The notes: generated by a model from the letters alone, not told the origin. Positions 16,234-25,318 are shown, counted from the first letter of the stretch. The stretch is 56,984 nt of DNA from Bacteroidales bacterium (GCA_017962665.1 JAGCUU010000018.1:1-56984); one strand, 5' to 3'. Numbers and translations: made by a program.

Positions 16234-17256
16234 ATGATAGGACTATTAGGAAGCGGAAGTTGGGCCACAGCCATCGTGAAAATTCTTTTAGAGGATAAAA
16301 AACGTACCATCAACTGGTGGGTGCGTGAGGAGGAGGCTATTCCCACATTGCTCGAAGAAAAGCATAATCCTCTATATCTCAGCGAGGCATACATCGACAC
16401 CGACCGCATCAACATAGACAGCGACATAACCAAAGTCATAGAAAACAGCGATGAAATATACGTTGTAATACCCTCTGCATTTCTCGACGGTGCACTGAAA
16501 AACGTGCCGGTTACGATGATAAAAGGCAAGAAAATAATCTCGGCCGTGAAAGGCATAGTCCCTGAGAGCAACCAGATTATCACCGAATACCTTCACGACC
16601 GTTTCGAAATGGACTATAACGACATGTGTATCGTCAGCGGTCCTTCGCATGCAGAGGAAGCGGCACGCCAAAAACTCACCTACCTCACCGTTGCATCGTC
16701 AAATATCGAATTTGCCGAGAAAGTAAGAAAACAGATAGGGTGCAAATACATCCATACGGCATATTCCAACGACATGGTCGGCATTGAGTGTGCAGCCGTC
16801 CTGAAAAACATATACGCTATTGCAACAGGCATCTGCCGTGGTCTGGGATACGGTGACAACCTCATTGCAGTGCTCATCTCCAACGCATTACAGGAAATGA
16901 CATATTTCATGCAAAGCCTCTCTCCCGTCGAGAATAACGGCGACCAGGAAAACTCTGACGGACGACTGAGACGATTTGAAAGTTTCTCTTATCTCGGCGA
17001 CCTTTTAGTAACCTGCTACTCCCAATTCAGCCGCAACCGAACCTTTGGGAATATGATCGGTCATGGCTACACCGTCTCGGCTGCACAACTCGAGATGAAG
17101 ATGGTTGCCGAAGGCTATTATGCAGTGAAAGGAGTGGAGACCATCCGCAAAGAGAAAGGATTGGAAATGCCCATAGTGCAAGCGGTATACGCCATTCTTT
17201 ACGAACGTAAATCCGCTGAAAGACGCATGAAAGCCGTACTTGAAAACCTACACTAA
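16234..17256 (+). CDS. gpsA: glycerol-3-phosphate dehydrogenase [NAD(P)+]
   Basis: A 340-residue GpsA that reduces dihydroxyacetone phosphate to sn-glycerol-3-phosphate, the backbone for phospholipids. The Rossmann motif is GLLGSGSWATAI at residues 3-14. SGPSHAEE and the catalytic region IGIECAAVLKNIYAIATGICRGLGYGDN contain the conserved Lys. The SYLGDLLVTCYSQFSRNRTFG motif and EGYYAVKGVETI near the end are characteristic. The ATG at 16234 opens directly onto the Rossmann fold. It is a single-gene unit followed by a short AATTGA-type repeat. It links functionally to cdsA and psd elsewhere in the window. Confidence 0.96.
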   Translation: MIGLLGSGSWATAIVKILLEDKKRTINWWVREEEAIPTLLEEKHNPLYLSEAYIDTDRINIDSDITKVIENSDEIYVVIPSAFLDGALKNVPVTMIKGKKIISAVKGIVPESNQIITEYLHDRFEMDYNDMCIVSGPSHAEEAARQKLTYLTVASSNIEFAEKVRKQIGCKYIHTAYSNDMVGIECAAVLKNIYAIATGICRGLGYGDNLIAVLISNALQEMTYFMQSLSPVENNGDQENSDGRLRRFESFSYLGDLLVTCYSQFSRNRTFGNMIGHGYTVSAAQLEMKMVAEGYYAVKGVETIRKEKGLEMPIVQAVYAILYERKSAERRMKAVLENLH

Positions 17257-17266
17257 AGACCGTTTA

Positions 17267-17302
17267 CAATTGATAGTTGACAATTGACAGTTGGTAATTG
17301 AT
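17267..17302. repeat. Intergenic AATTGA-type direct repeat after gpsA
   Basis: CAATTGATAGTTGA, CAATTGACAGTTGG and TAATTGAT follow each other as degenerate 14-bp units. They are related in sequence to the heptamer repeat in the PCMD signal peptide at 4494-4521. Confidence 0.7.
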
Positions 17303-17404
17303 ATCACACCTCTACCACTTTTTATTTTTTTTTGATAAACAATTTATTATACAACAGAATCAAAAATTTTTTCAAATATTTTTTACCGATTACATTTTTT
17401 GTAG

Positions 17405-17412
17405 TACTTTTG
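17405..17412 (+). promoter_or_regulatory. -7 box for the ferredoxin gene
   Basis: TACTTTTG, 57 bases before the ATG; a weak TTTT/TTTA at 17381-17384 lies 20 bp upstream. Confidence 0.62.
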
Positions 17413-17468
17413 CAAAACATTTTAATCCAAACCATAAAACATTAACAATCCTAAAAAACTGAAGAAAA

Positions 17469-17636
17469 ATGGCTTACAGAATCACTGAAAACTGTGTTGC
17501 TTGCGGTACCTGCGCTGGTGAATGCCCCGTTGGAGCTATTTCCGAAGGCGACATCTACAAGATTGACGAGAACGCTTGCGTTAGCTGCGGCACTTGCGCA
17601 GACGCTTGCCCCACCGGCGCCATCGTCGAAGGTTAA
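17469..17636 (+). CDS. two-cluster [4Fe-4S] ferredoxin
   Basis: A 55-residue protein with two CxxCxxCxxxCP motifs: CVACGTCAGECPVGAI and CVSCGTCADACPTGAI, each ligating a [4Fe-4S] cluster. It is the clostridial-type low-potential electron carrier used with pyruvate:ferredoxin oxidoreductase, hydrogenase or Rnf in anaerobes. Start and stop are unambiguous: ATG GCT TAC AGA, ending GTC GAA GGT TAA. The gene is flanked by its own promoter and an intrinsic terminator, so it is probably a separate, strongly expressed unit; the codon choice (GCT, TGC, GGC, ACC) looks like that of a highly expressed gene. It implies an anaerobic lifestyle. Confidence 0.97.
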   Translation: MAYRITENCVACGTCAGECPVGAISEGDIYKIDENACVSCGTCADACPTGAIVEG

Positions 17637-17659
17637 TCGCTAATCTGTCAAACTATTGA

Positions 17660-17690
17660 GAGGATGCCGCAATGCGAGCATCCTCTTTTA
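17660..17690 (+). terminator. Intrinsic terminator of the ferredoxin gene
   Basis: GAGGATGC (17660-17667) pairs with GCATCCTC (17678-17685), followed by TTTTA; the loop is 10 bases. Confidence 0.8.
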
Positions 17691-17709
17691 TGTAATACCG
17701 TTATAACTA

Positions 17710-18984
17710 ATGATTCAGTTACAATACATTAAAGAGCACCGCGACGAATGCATCGAGCGGTTAAAAATAAAACATGTTGTCGACGTAGAAAAACGTATCG
17801 ACGAAATCATCGCACTTGACGAGCGCCGCAGAGCACTGCAGCAACGCAGTGATGCCGCCAAGGCCGAACAAAACGCTATCGCCAAAGAGATCGGAATGCT
17901 TTTCAAACAGGGCAAACAGGACGAAGCTGAAGAAAAGAAAAAACGCACTTCCGAACTGAAGAATGAAGAAAAACAGCTCGCTGACGAGATGGTAGCCGTG
18001 GAACAAGAGCTTAACACAAAGCTCATATCTCTTCCCAACACGCCACACCTCAGCGTTCCGCAAGGACGTACCGCCGACGACAACCTCGAAGTCGGACGAT
18101 TCGGCATTATGCCCGACCTCGGCGACGATGCACTGCCTCACTGGGAGCTATGCGCAAAATACAACATTATTGACTTCGAATTGGGCAACAAAATCACAGG
18201 CGCCGGTTTCCCTGTATACAAAGGCAAGGGTGCTCGTCTACAGAGAGCTCTCATCAATTTCTTCATCAACAGTGCCGCCGATGCCGGCTATATAGAGATC
18301 CAGCCACCTCTTATGGTAAACGAAGCCTCCGGACTCGGCACAGGGCAACTGCCAGACAAAGAGGGTCAAATGTATGCCATTCCGCTTGACGGATTCTACA
18401 TGATACCGACCGCCGAAGTACCTATAACCAACATCTACCGCAACGTAATACTCAACGCTGACCAATTCCCCATAAAGCATGTTGGCTACAGCGAGTGTTT
18501 CCGCCGCGAGGCAGGCAGTTACGGCAAGGACGTTCGCGGACTAAACCGCCTCCATGAATTCAGCAAGGTGGAAATAGTAGTTATTGAGCATCCTGACCGC
18601 AGCTACGAACGCCTCGAGGAGATGAAAGCCCATGTCGGTGGACTGCTCGACAAGTTGGGACTTCCTTACCGTATCCTCAAACTCTGCGGAGGCGACATCA
18701 GCTTCACTTCAGCGATGACCTTCGATTTCGAGGTATGGAGCGCCGCACAGAAACGCTGGCTCGAAGTCAGTTCCGTATCCAACTTCGAAGCGTTCCAAGC
18801 CAACCGAATGAAACTACGTTTCAAAGACGAGAACGGCAAGATGCGTCTGGCCCACACACTCAACGGCAGCGCCCTGGCTCTGCCACGCATCGTTGCCGCC
18901 CTGCTCGAGAACAACCAGACCCCCGAAGGCATCATAATGCCCGAGTGTTTGCGTCCATATCTAGGATTTGACAAAATCGTCTGA
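17710..18984 (+). CDS. serS: seryl-tRNA synthetase
   Basis: A 424-residue class II synthetase charging tRNA-Ser (and the first step for tRNA-Sec where present). The N-terminal 110 residues form the long helical tRNA-binding arm (RRALQQRSDAAKAEQNAIAKE and onward). The catalytic domain has motif 2 FRREAGSYGKDVRGLNRLHEF and motif 3 LNGSALALPRIVAALLENNQ. Length and start (MIQLQYIKEHRDECIERL) are standard for the family. It lies 20 bp downstream of the ferredoxin terminator and ends at a bidirectional terminator shared with the convergent gene. Confidence 0.97.
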   Translation: MIQLQYIKEHRDECIERLKIKHVVDVEKRIDEIIALDERRRALQQRSDAAKAEQNAIAKEIGMLFKQGKQDEAEEKKKRTSELKNEEKQLADEMVAVEQELNTKLISLPNTPHLSVPQGRTADDNLEVGRFGIMPDLGDDALPHWELCAKYNIIDFELGNKITGAGFPVYKGKGARLQRALINFFINSAADAGYIEIQPPLMVNEASGLGTGQLPDKEGQMYAIPLDGFYMIPTAEVPITNIYRNVILNADQFPIKHVGYSECFRREAGSYGKDVRGLNRLHEFSKVEIVVIEHPDRSYERLEEMKAHVGGLLDKLGLPYRILKLCGGDISFTSAMTFDFEVWSAAQKRWLEVSSVSNFEAFQANRMKLRFKDENGKMRLAHTLNGSALALPRIVAALLENNQTPEGIIMPECLRPYLGFDKIV

Positions 18985-18993
18985 TGATGTCAG

Positions 18994-19028
18994 CAAAAAA
19001 AAGCTCTCAAAATGAGAGCTTTTTTTTA
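18994..19028. terminator. Bidirectional terminator between serS and a convergent gene
   Basis: A 9-bp stem (AAGCTCTCA at 19001-19009 with TGAGAGCTT at 19013-19021) has an A run on the left and a T run on the right, so it can serve both strands. The right T run overlaps the stop codon of the minus-strand gene at 19026. Confidence 0.9.
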
Positions 19029-19502
19029 TTTCCGTTGGCCATATTGCGCTTTTATATGATCATAATCATCAAGAGAAAACACAAGATTACTGTTTTTACT
19101 GATGCCAAAGCTCTTTCCGCCAACGGGCTTGTTTTTTTCAACATTGGTGATAAAACATATCAGCCCGTCATCCTCACCTTCCACACTTGAGAGGAACACC
19201 TCTCGATAGCTGTCATCATCCGGCTTTTCGTGGAACCTGATGGACACGGCATGCTCTTTAACTATCACATACCATCCATAGAATTCTCCATCTCTATATA
19301 CAAATGACGTTGGTATCTTTAAATATATTTTCTTTTTATCAAAAGGAACAAGAAGTTTTTCCTCATATTCCGGAAGTGTCGGAAGACACTCTGTTTTGAA
19401 ACGGCCAAGAAAATCAGCCACATCGCTATACTCTTCTGGGAAAGTCACATCCGCCAGCGAAATAAAGTGCCGAACAATCTCCAATGCTTTTTGTTTATTC
19501 AT
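19026..19502 (-). CDS. hypothetical cytoplasmic protein
   Basis: A 158-residue protein I do not recognise. It lacks a signal peptide and membrane segment. The sequence looks like an alpha/beta domain: a helical N-terminus (KALEIVRHFISLADV), then strands around KKKIYLKIPTSFVYRDGEFYGWYVIVKEHAVSIRF, and a C-terminal NLVFSLDDYDHIKAQYGQRK. The gene starts 11 bp after the stop of the Lys/Glu-rich exported protein gene, on the same strand, and is probably cotranscribed with it from the promoter at 20857-20887. Confidence 0.7.
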   Translation of the reverse strand: MNKQKALEIVRHFISLADVTFPEEYSDVADFLGRFKTECLPTLPEYEEKLLVPFDKKKIYLKIPTSFVYRDGEFYGWYVIVKEHAVSIRFHEKPDDDSYREVFLSSVEGEDDGLICFITNVEKNKPVGGKSFGISKNSNLVFSLDDYDHIKAQYGQRK

Positions 19503-19513
19503 GGTTATAGTTA

Positions 19514-20830
19514 TTATTTATTTTTTGTTTTCTTTTCAGCAGCTTTACGTTCTTTCTCTGCCTGCTTCTCTGCGGCAATTCTCTCTTTCTCGGCTTTCTT
19601 CTCTGCATTCAGGCGTTCTTTTTCAGCCTGTTTTTCGGCAGCGATGCGTTCCTTTTCAGCCTTCTTTATCGATGTCTGACGTTCTTTCTCAGCCTTGTCT
19701 GCGGCTTTCTTTGCCTCCTGAGCGGCCTTACGTTCCTCTTTGGTCATCTTCTTCTCAGGATTCTGGGCATCGGACTTTGCCTCCTTTTTTGGTTTGGGTT
19801 CCTTGACTTTTTTCTGAGTTTTGTTTGCCTCTTTTTGTTTCGGTTCCTTTTTTTTCTCTACTTTGCTTTTCTTCTCTGCTTTTGATTCCTTCTCGACCTT
19901 TGCTTTCTCCGACACCGCATGGTATGTCAAAGTACGCAATGCAGCGTTGTCGAAGAGACCATCCTTGAATTGGAGGCGCACAGTCCAGTTGAGGTGGTCG
20001 TCGTACACATATTTGAATGTATATTCCACTGTGCCATAGGGGCGTTCCACAATCATCTTGATGCAGTCACCAATAGCATTGTTCTCGTAAGTACAAATCT
20101 CATCAAGAGCTTTGGAATGAAGGGTCTTCTTGATAAGAAAACCACGGTTGTCGTAACTATATTTGGTGATGCTCACGTTCTTCTCGCCTGAGCTGTAATC
20201 CACCGTTCTTTCGCTCGTCAACTGATTAATGTGATTGTAGTTGTACTCGCACTCCTTTGCGAGGACGCTGTCCACATAATAGTATTTGGAATTTAGCACA
20301 AGACCATCGTCTGTCAGTTCCTGACGGCACTTAAGATCGAAAGGATAGCTGTTGGTGTATGCGGCTGTGTTAAGGTCTGCACTCGCAATATTCACATTGG
20401 CATTGAAATTTCTGGTCTCCGCATAGACATTTATATCCGCATTGTTGCCGCTGTACTTGGCTTCTACCTTATAGCCCTCACCCAGGTAATTGGTCAGAAG
20501 GCCGTTAGGAGCATAGACACATCTTGTTGTATTGCCCTGTTTACCCTGATGAGTGTATGTAATAGTCAACATCCGTCCCGACTGGTTGAAAGTCAAAATA
20601 CGTCCGTTGTCTTCACGCAGCACACTACGTAAATCGTTAACAAACCATTTACGCTGGGGCCAATCCTCACGGAAATAGTCTTTGCGCAACAGAATATCCT
20701 CGTCCATCGAGGCCACATAGCCACGCAAGCCCATTTGCTGGCGGTCCATACGAAGATTTACAATGTCTTGTGATTTGACAGTCGCAATGCCACAAAGCAC
20801 TGTAAAAGCGAAGAATAAGATTTTTTTCAT
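19514..20830 (-). CDS. exported protein with long Lys/Glu/Ala-rich C-terminal tail
   Basis: A 438-residue protein. Residues 1-20 are a signal peptide (cleavage near VKSQD). Residues 25-305 form a strand-rich region with YD-like segments (ITYTHQGKQGNTTRCVYAPNG, ITKYSYDNRGFLIKKTL), a style common in exported Bacteroidota proteins of unknown role. From about residue 306 (19514-19915) the sequence becomes a low-complexity charged helix with imprecise AEKERIAAEKQ repeats, predicted to be a long single helix or coiled coil resembling the middle of TolA only in composition. No catalytic motif is seen. The start at 20830 follows a complete promoter, and a hypothetical gene follows 11 bp downstream. 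Confidence 0.78.
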   Translation of the reverse strand: MKKILFFAFTVLCGIATVKSQDIVNLRMDRQQMGLRGYVASMDEDILLRKDYFREDWPQRKWFVNDLRSVLREDNGRILTFNQSGRMLTITYTHQGKQGNTTRCVYAPNGLLTNYLGEGYKVEAKYSGNNADINVYAETRNFNANVNIASADLNTAAYTNSYPFDLKCRQELTDDGLVLNSKYYYVDSVLAKECEYNYNHINQLTSERTVDYSSGEKNVSITKYSYDNRGFLIKKTLHSKALDEICTYENNAIGDCIKMIVERPYGTVEYTFKYVYDDHLNWTVRLQFKDGLFDNAALRTLTYHAVSEKAKVEKESKAEKKSKVEKKKEPKQKEANKTQKKVKEPKPKKEAKSDAQNPEKKMTKEERKAAQEAKKAADKAEKERQTSIKKAEKERIAAEKQAEKERLNAEKKAEKERIAAEKQAEKERKAAEKKTKNK

Positions 20831-20856
20831 TAGAGGTATGTATATTTTCAGCGATG

Positions 20857-20887
20857 CAAAAATACAATAATTCCTTCACTTGGCAAA
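20857..20887 (-). promoter_or_regulatory. Promoter (-33/-7) for the Lys/Glu-rich protein gene
   Basis: Reverse-strand TTTG (20884-20887), 19-bp spacer, TATTTTTG (20857-20864). Divergent from the promoter at 20893. Confidence 0.72.
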
Positions 20888-20892
20888 ATTAT

Positions 20893-20924
20893 TTTGTATG
20901 GTTGAAATTATTTTTGTATTTTTG
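20893..20924 (+). promoter_or_regulatory. Promoter (-33/-7) for the HerA-like gene
   Basis: TTTG (20893-20896), 20-bp spacer, TATTTTTG (20917-20924), 30 bases before the ATG at 20954. Confidence 0.72.
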
Positions 20925-20953
20925 CAATTTGTAACAAACATAGTTATTTTGGA

Positions 20954-22528
20954 ATGTACGATTTAGAAAAAGGGTTGTATATAGCCCATTGCGACGAGGG
21001 TAATCTCGCGATAAACGGCAAAATGGCCAACCGACACGGGTTGATAGCCGGAGCTACTGGAACAGGAAAGACTGTAACGCTGCAAGTGATGGCTGAAACG
21101 TTCTGCCAGGCAGGGGTGCCTTGCTTTATGGCGGACATGAAAGGTGACCTTAGCGGAATCAGCAAGGCCGGCAGCATAAGCGGATTCATTGAAAAAAGGA
21201 AAGATGCCTTTGGCATACCCAATCCTGTTTTCCAACCATGTCCGGTCAGGTTCTACGATGTATTCGGCGAACAGGGACATCCTATAAGGGCGACCATTTC
21301 CCAGATGGGTCCGCAATTGCTCTCGCGCCTATTGGGCCTGAACGAGACCCAGGACGGCGTTCTGAACATTGTGTTCCGTATTGCAGACGAACGAGGGTTG
21401 CTCATCCTTGACCTAAAAGACCTCCGCGCCACCTTAGACTATGTGTCTAAACACGCGAAGGAATACACTACGACATACGGAAACATCTCGACAGCAACCG
21501 TTGGCGCCATTCAACGCTCGCTACTGCAACTCGAGAACCAGGGTGCCAACCAATTTTTCGGTGAGCCGTCATTCGACATACACGACCTGCTTGCCACCGA
21601 GAACGGCAAGGGGGTGATGAGCGTGCTGGCAGCTGACAAATTAATGATGCAGCCAAAACTATACAGCACATTCCTTCTTTGGATGATTTCGGAATTATAC
21701 TCCACACTGCCTGAAGTCGGAGATCAGGAACTTCCCAAACTGGTTTTTTTCTTCGACGAAGCCCACATGCTGTTCGAAGGCACATCCAAAGCATTGACCG
21801 ACAAAATCGAGCAAGTCATACGCCTCATTCGAAGCAAGGGTGTAGGCATTTATTTCATCTCACAGCTGCCAACAGACCTGCCAGACAACATATTGGGACA
21901 ACTTGGAAACCGCGTACAGCACGCATTGCGTGCATACACTCCTCGTGACCAGAAGGCTGTAAAGTGCGCTGCAGAGACCTTCAGACCCAACCCGTCTTTC
22001 AAGACCGAAGAAGTCATTACCACCCTCGAAACGGGAGAAGCCCTTGTAAGTTTCCTCGACGAAAAAGGTGCTCCAAGTGTTGTGCAACGTGCAAAAATCC
22101 TATTCCCTCTTTCTCAAATCGGAGCAATCACAGAGAGTGAACGTCGCGACATCATCAACCGCAGTGCCATAGGCAGCAAATACAACAACATGATAGACCG
22201 AGAGAGTGCATACGAGATGCTTACTGCATCCGAGAACCTTCCTGCCGAAACAGAGGCCGACGAAGTCAGCACCACATCCAATGGCTCAGGCAAAGGCGGA
22301 AAGAAGAAACAGGGTTTGTGTTCCAAAGTAATGAAATCCATACTTACCGCCGTAACGGCATCCTTAGGGACCATTGTCGGTACCGCCGTGAGCGACAAAG
22401 TCAGCGGGAAGAAAACGAAAACCAGAACATCTGCAGGGCAACGCATAGTAAAAAACGCCACGTCATCTGCCACGCGAACCATAACTCGAGAACTTACCCG
22501 TGACATATTAGGCAACCTGATCAAGTAA
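20954..22528 (+). CDS. HerA-like ATPase (DUF853/YjgR type)
   Basis: A 524-residue FtsK/HerA-clade P-loop ATPase. The Walker A GATGTGKT is at residues 33-40, the Walker [13 protein letters not shown] lies around residues 260-270, and an arginine-containing [23 protein letters not shown] follows, all typical of the YjgR group. The C-terminal 90 residues are a low-complexity linker (GSGKGGKKK) and a Thr/Ser/Lys-rich tail with small-residue hydrophobic stretches. The biochemical role of this group is unknown; HerA proper is a DNA-translocating hexamer working with NurA, and no NurA is nearby. It is followed by LemA and TPM genes in the same direction, 36 bp away. Confidence 0.88.
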   Translation: MYDLEKGLYIAHCDEGNLAINGKMANRHGLIAGATGTGKTVTLQVMAETFCQAGVPCFMADMKGDLSGISKAGSISGFIEKRKDAFGIPNPVFQPCPVRFYDVFGEQGHPIRATISQMGPQLLSRLLGLNETQDGVLNIVFRIADERGLLILDLKDLRATLDYVSKHAKEYTTTYGNISTATVGAIQRSLLQLENQGANQFFGEPSFDIHDLLATENGKGVMSVLAADKLMMQPKLYSTFLLWMISELYSTLPEVGDQELPKLVFFFDEAHMLFEGTSKALTDKIEQVIRLIRSKGVGIYFISQLPTDLPDNILGQLGNRVQHALRAYTPRDQKAVKCAAETFRPNPSFKTEEVITTLETGEALVSFLDEKGAPSVVQRAKILFPLSQIGAITESERRDIINRSAIGSKYNNMIDRESAYEMLTASENLPAETEADEVSTTSNGSGKGGKKKQGLCSKVMKSILTAVTASLGTIVGTAVSDKVSGKKTKTRTSAGQRIVKNATSSATRTITRELTRDILGNLIK

Positions 22529-22564
22529 CAATTGTCATATCCCAAAAAAAAACAATAACACATC

Positions 22565-23149
22565 ATGAAAAAATCACTTTGGATTATTCTCGGCATCGTC
22601 GCCGTAATCGTTGTCTGGGCAATAATGGCCAACAATGGCATTGCCAAAAAACAGGAAAATGCAACCAGCAAATGGGCCGATGTACAGGCAGACTACCAAC
22701 GACGTAAAGACCTCGTCGAACAGGCCATCAATGTTGTTAAAGGTGCCGGCAATTACGAACGTGGTACACTTGAGGCCGTTATCAAGGCACGCAACAATGC
22801 TCCCCAACTAAACGCTGACGACCTCAGCGAGGAGAACATAGCCAAATTCCAGGCTGCCTACGACAAGATGTCCCAAGAAATGGCACGCGCCATCAATATA
22901 ACAGTGGAACGCTACCCAGAAATCACAGCCACTGAAAGCTATAAAGAATTCCAGCAGCAGATAGAAGGCTGTGAAAACCGTATCAACATTTCCCGTAAAA
23001 AATTCAATGAGGCAGTACGCGAATACAACACAACCATCCGCCTATTCCCCAAAAACATTATCGCCGCTATCTTCGGTTATAAATCCATGGGGTATTTCCA
23101 GGCCTCGGAAGGCGCCGATGAGGCACCTTCGACCGAAGGACTGCTGTAA
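22565..23149 (+). CDS. lemA: LemA family membrane protein
   Basis: A 194-residue LemA protein. One N-terminal transmembrane helix (SLWIILGIVAVIVVWAIMA) is followed by the signature VQADYQRRKDLVEQAINVVKGAGNYE, then ENIAKFQAAYDKMSQEMAR, a YPEITATESYKEFQQQIEGCENRI motif and FNEAVREYNTTIRLFPKNIIA near the end. LemA proteins are membrane-anchored helical proteins of unclear function that commonly sit beside a TPM-domain gene, as here. The start ATG at 22565 is secure. Confidence 0.95.
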   Translation: MKKSLWIILGIVAVIVVWAIMANNGIAKKQENATSKWADVQADYQRRKDLVEQAINVVKGAGNYERGTLEAVIKARNNAPQLNADDLSEENIAKFQAAYDKMSQEMARAINITVERYPEITATESYKEFQQQIEGCENRINISRKKFNEAVREYNTTIRLFPKNIIAAIFGYKSMGYFQASEGADEAPSTEGLL

Positions 23150-23179
23150 TATCGTATTCCTGACATTGTCATACTGCAC

Positions 23180-24004
23180 GTGAGGAATCGTCATTCCATA
23201 ATAGGTCGCTGGAGGAGAGCGTTGCAATCCAAGATTGTTTTTGGACTTCTATTGTCGTTTTTTGCAACAGTTCAGGCCCAGAATGACTATAATACAACCG
23301 GCTGGCTGCCTGAAAAGGGGAACCACCTTGTCTACGACTTTTGTTCCATCTTTTCCGACGAACAACGCGAGGCAATGGAGGCCAAACTACTGGCTTTCAA
23401 CGACAGCACCTCCAACCAAATCGTAGTAATTGTCACTCCGGGGTTTGGAGGCAGAGATATATCGTCGTTCGCCTTTGAAGTCGGAGACCTATGGGGTGTT
23501 GGGCACAAAGGCATCGACAACGGAGTTGTAATAGTGGTGAAGCCTAAAGACAAAACCGACGGCCAAGTGGAAATAGCTCCAGGAAAAGGACTTGAGGGTG
23601 TGCTGCCCGACATCTTTTGCAAACGCATCATTGAACGTGAGATGATACCTCATTTTCGTGACAACGACTACTATGAAGGAATCTCTGCCGCGCTCGACAT
23701 TATTCTCCCTGCATGTGCCGGAGAATATAGTTTCAGCCAGTACAAAAAGGACAACAACATCTCATCCCTTATCACATTACTTATAGTATTAGGAATCATC
23801 GGCCTCGTAATTTGGCTTGTCATCAAAATCGACAAAAATGGTCATAACGGCAATATCGGAGGTTCCGGCGGCACATTTTATGGAGGCAACACTCGCATGG
23901 GCAACTGGGGTGGATGGAGCGGGGGCTCGACAGGAAGCTTCGGCGGATTCGGTGGATTCGGCGGCGGAAGCTTCGGTGGTGGAGGCGCCAGCGGCAGATG
24001 GTAA
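23180..24004 (+). CDS. TPM-domain exported membrane protein with Gly-rich tail
   Basis: A TPM-domain protein (YgcG-like), up to 274 residues from a GTG at 23180. A TTG at 23222 (260 residues) may be the real start, because GGAGGAGA lies just before it and it opens directly on the signal peptide. The TPM domain runs from YDFCSIFSDEQREAMEAKL through SNQIVVIVTPGFGGRDISSFAFEVGDLWGVGHKG to IAPGKGLEGVLPD. A membrane helix (SLITLLIVLGIIGLVIWLV) and a glycine-rich C-terminus (GGFGGFGGGSFGGGG) follow. The domain is thought to face the periplasm. It is the natural partner of the upstream LemA gene. Confidence 0.9.
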   Translation: MRNRHSIIGRWRRALQSKIVFGLLLSFFATVQAQNDYNTTGWLPEKGNHLVYDFCSIFSDEQREAMEAKLLAFNDSTSNQIVVIVTPGFGGRDISSFAFEVGDLWGVGHKGIDNGVVIVVKPKDKTDGQVEIAPGKGLEGVLPDIFCKRIIEREMIPHFRDNDYYEGISAALDIILPACAGEYSFSQYKKDNNISSLITLLIVLGIIGLVIWLVIKIDKNGHNGNIGGSGGTFYGGNTRMGNWGGWSGGSTGSFGGFGGFGGGSFGGGGASGRW

Positions 24005-24053
24005 TTGTTGAAAAATAATAAAAAAATATAGCGTATATATTATAAATAAATTA

Positions 24054-24061
24054 TAATTTTG
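24054..24061 (+). promoter_or_regulatory. -7 box for dnaN
   Basis: TAATTTTG, 70 bases before the dnaN ATG; the surrounding region is very AT-rich and no clear -33 box is seen. Confidence 0.55.
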
Positions 24062-24131
24062 CAAATCCTATTACCGCGCATGGCAACTAGTCCATTTGCA
24101 TTAAAAAAATGAAATAAAAAAACTTAACGAT

Positions 24132-25274
24132 ATGAGATTCATCATCAACAGCCAACAATTCCTTAAACACCTCAGCGCAATAAGCGGTGTCATCACCACA
24201 AACAACACTGTACCAATCCTCACTTGTTTCCACATGCACCTCAGCGAGAACATCCTCACTGTAAAAGCAACCGACTTGGAAACCACGATGATATGCCACA
24301 TAGAATTGGAAAATGCCCGCGTAGAAAACATTGATACCGTTGCTGTTCCTGCCAAACTGCTGCTCGACATGCTAAAATCCATGGAGGACATCCCCATGAA
24401 TTTCACGGTAGACCCGAACACCTACAGTATTGAAATCAGCACAAACAAAGGAAAATACGATATTGCTGGACAGAGTGCAGAGACCTATCCTGCCATGCCT
24501 GAGATGAAAGAGACCATTCAGACAACCATGCCTGCCTCGGTATTAGTCAACGCCATCAACAAGACTGCCTTCGCAGCCTCCACCGATGAGATGCGCCAGC
24601 AGATGTCAGGAATCTTCTGCGACCTTTCCACAGAAAGCGTCACCTTTGTTGCCACCGACGCACATAAATTGGTACGCTACCGTCGCAACGACATCCACGC
24701 AGACGAGGTAGCCAGCTTCATCCTTCCTCGCAAGCCTATCACTATGATAAAGAGTATCATCAGCAGCAACAAAGAGGAATTCGATGTGACGGTAAACTAC
24801 AACTCCGCCAATGTGTCGTTTGCTTTCGACAACTTCCTCTTCATCTGCCGCCTTGTTGAAGGCAAATATCCGAACTATGAAGCTGCCATTCCGAAGGAGA
24901 ATTCCAACAAACTCACCATCGACAGACAGACATTCATCAACTCACTGAAACGTGTAAGCCTTTTCGCAAACCAGTCGACCTATCAGGTACGTCTCTCCAT
25001 AAAGGATCGCGAACTGCAGATTTCGTCTGAAGATCTTGAATTCTCCAACAAAGCTCATGAGACTATCCCTTGCAGCTACGACGGCGAGCCTATGGAAATA
25101 GGTTTTAATGCCCGATTCCTCGTCGAGATGGTTTCCAACCTCGACACTGAGCAGATACTCATAGAGATGTCCCATCCAAGCCGTGCCGGCATTATCTTCC
25201 CAATCAACGACGACGAAAACGCAAAAGGCGAAGACATACTTATGCTCGTCATGCCTGTTATGCTTGCCAACTAA
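24132..25274 (+). CDS. dnaN: DNA polymerase III beta subunit (sliding clamp)
   Basis: A 380-residue sliding clamp that encircles DNA and tethers polymerase III. Clamp signatures: the start MRFIINSQQFLKHLSAISGVI, TVPILTCFHMHL, MSGIFCDLS in the middle domain, ATDAHKLVRYRR, EGKYPNYEAAIPKE, and the C-terminal MLVMPVMLAN, the equivalent of the usual MPMRL ending. The length is about the usual 370-380. The gene is not next to dnaA or recF, so this is not a classical origin locus. It has a -7 box and is 44 bp upstream of ftsX. Confidence 0.96.
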   Translation: MRFIINSQQFLKHLSAISGVITTNNTVPILTCFHMHLSENILTVKATDLETTMICHIELENARVENIDTVAVPAKLLLDMLKSMEDIPMNFTVDPNTYSIEISTNKGKYDIAGQSAETYPAMPEMKETIQTTMPASVLVNAINKTAFAASTDEMRQQMSGIFCDLSTESVTFVATDAHKLVRYRRNDIHADEVASFILPRKPITMIKSIISSNKEEFDVTVNYNSANVSFAFDNFLFICRLVEGKYPNYEAAIPKENSNKLTIDRQTFINSLKRVSLFANQSTYQVRLSIKDRELQISSEDLEFSNKAHETIPCSYDGEPMEIGFNARFLVEMVSNLDTEQILIEMSHPSRAGIIFPINDDENAKGEDILMLVMPVMLAN

Positions 25275-25318
25275 CGGCACAACGCTACAGAGATACACAG
25301 AGAATAATGTAACCAAAT

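Noticed and set aside
24005-24131. Replication origin near dnaN
   Set aside because: No dnaA, DnaA-box cluster or other origin genes are next to dnaN; the AT-rich gap is explained by a promoter.
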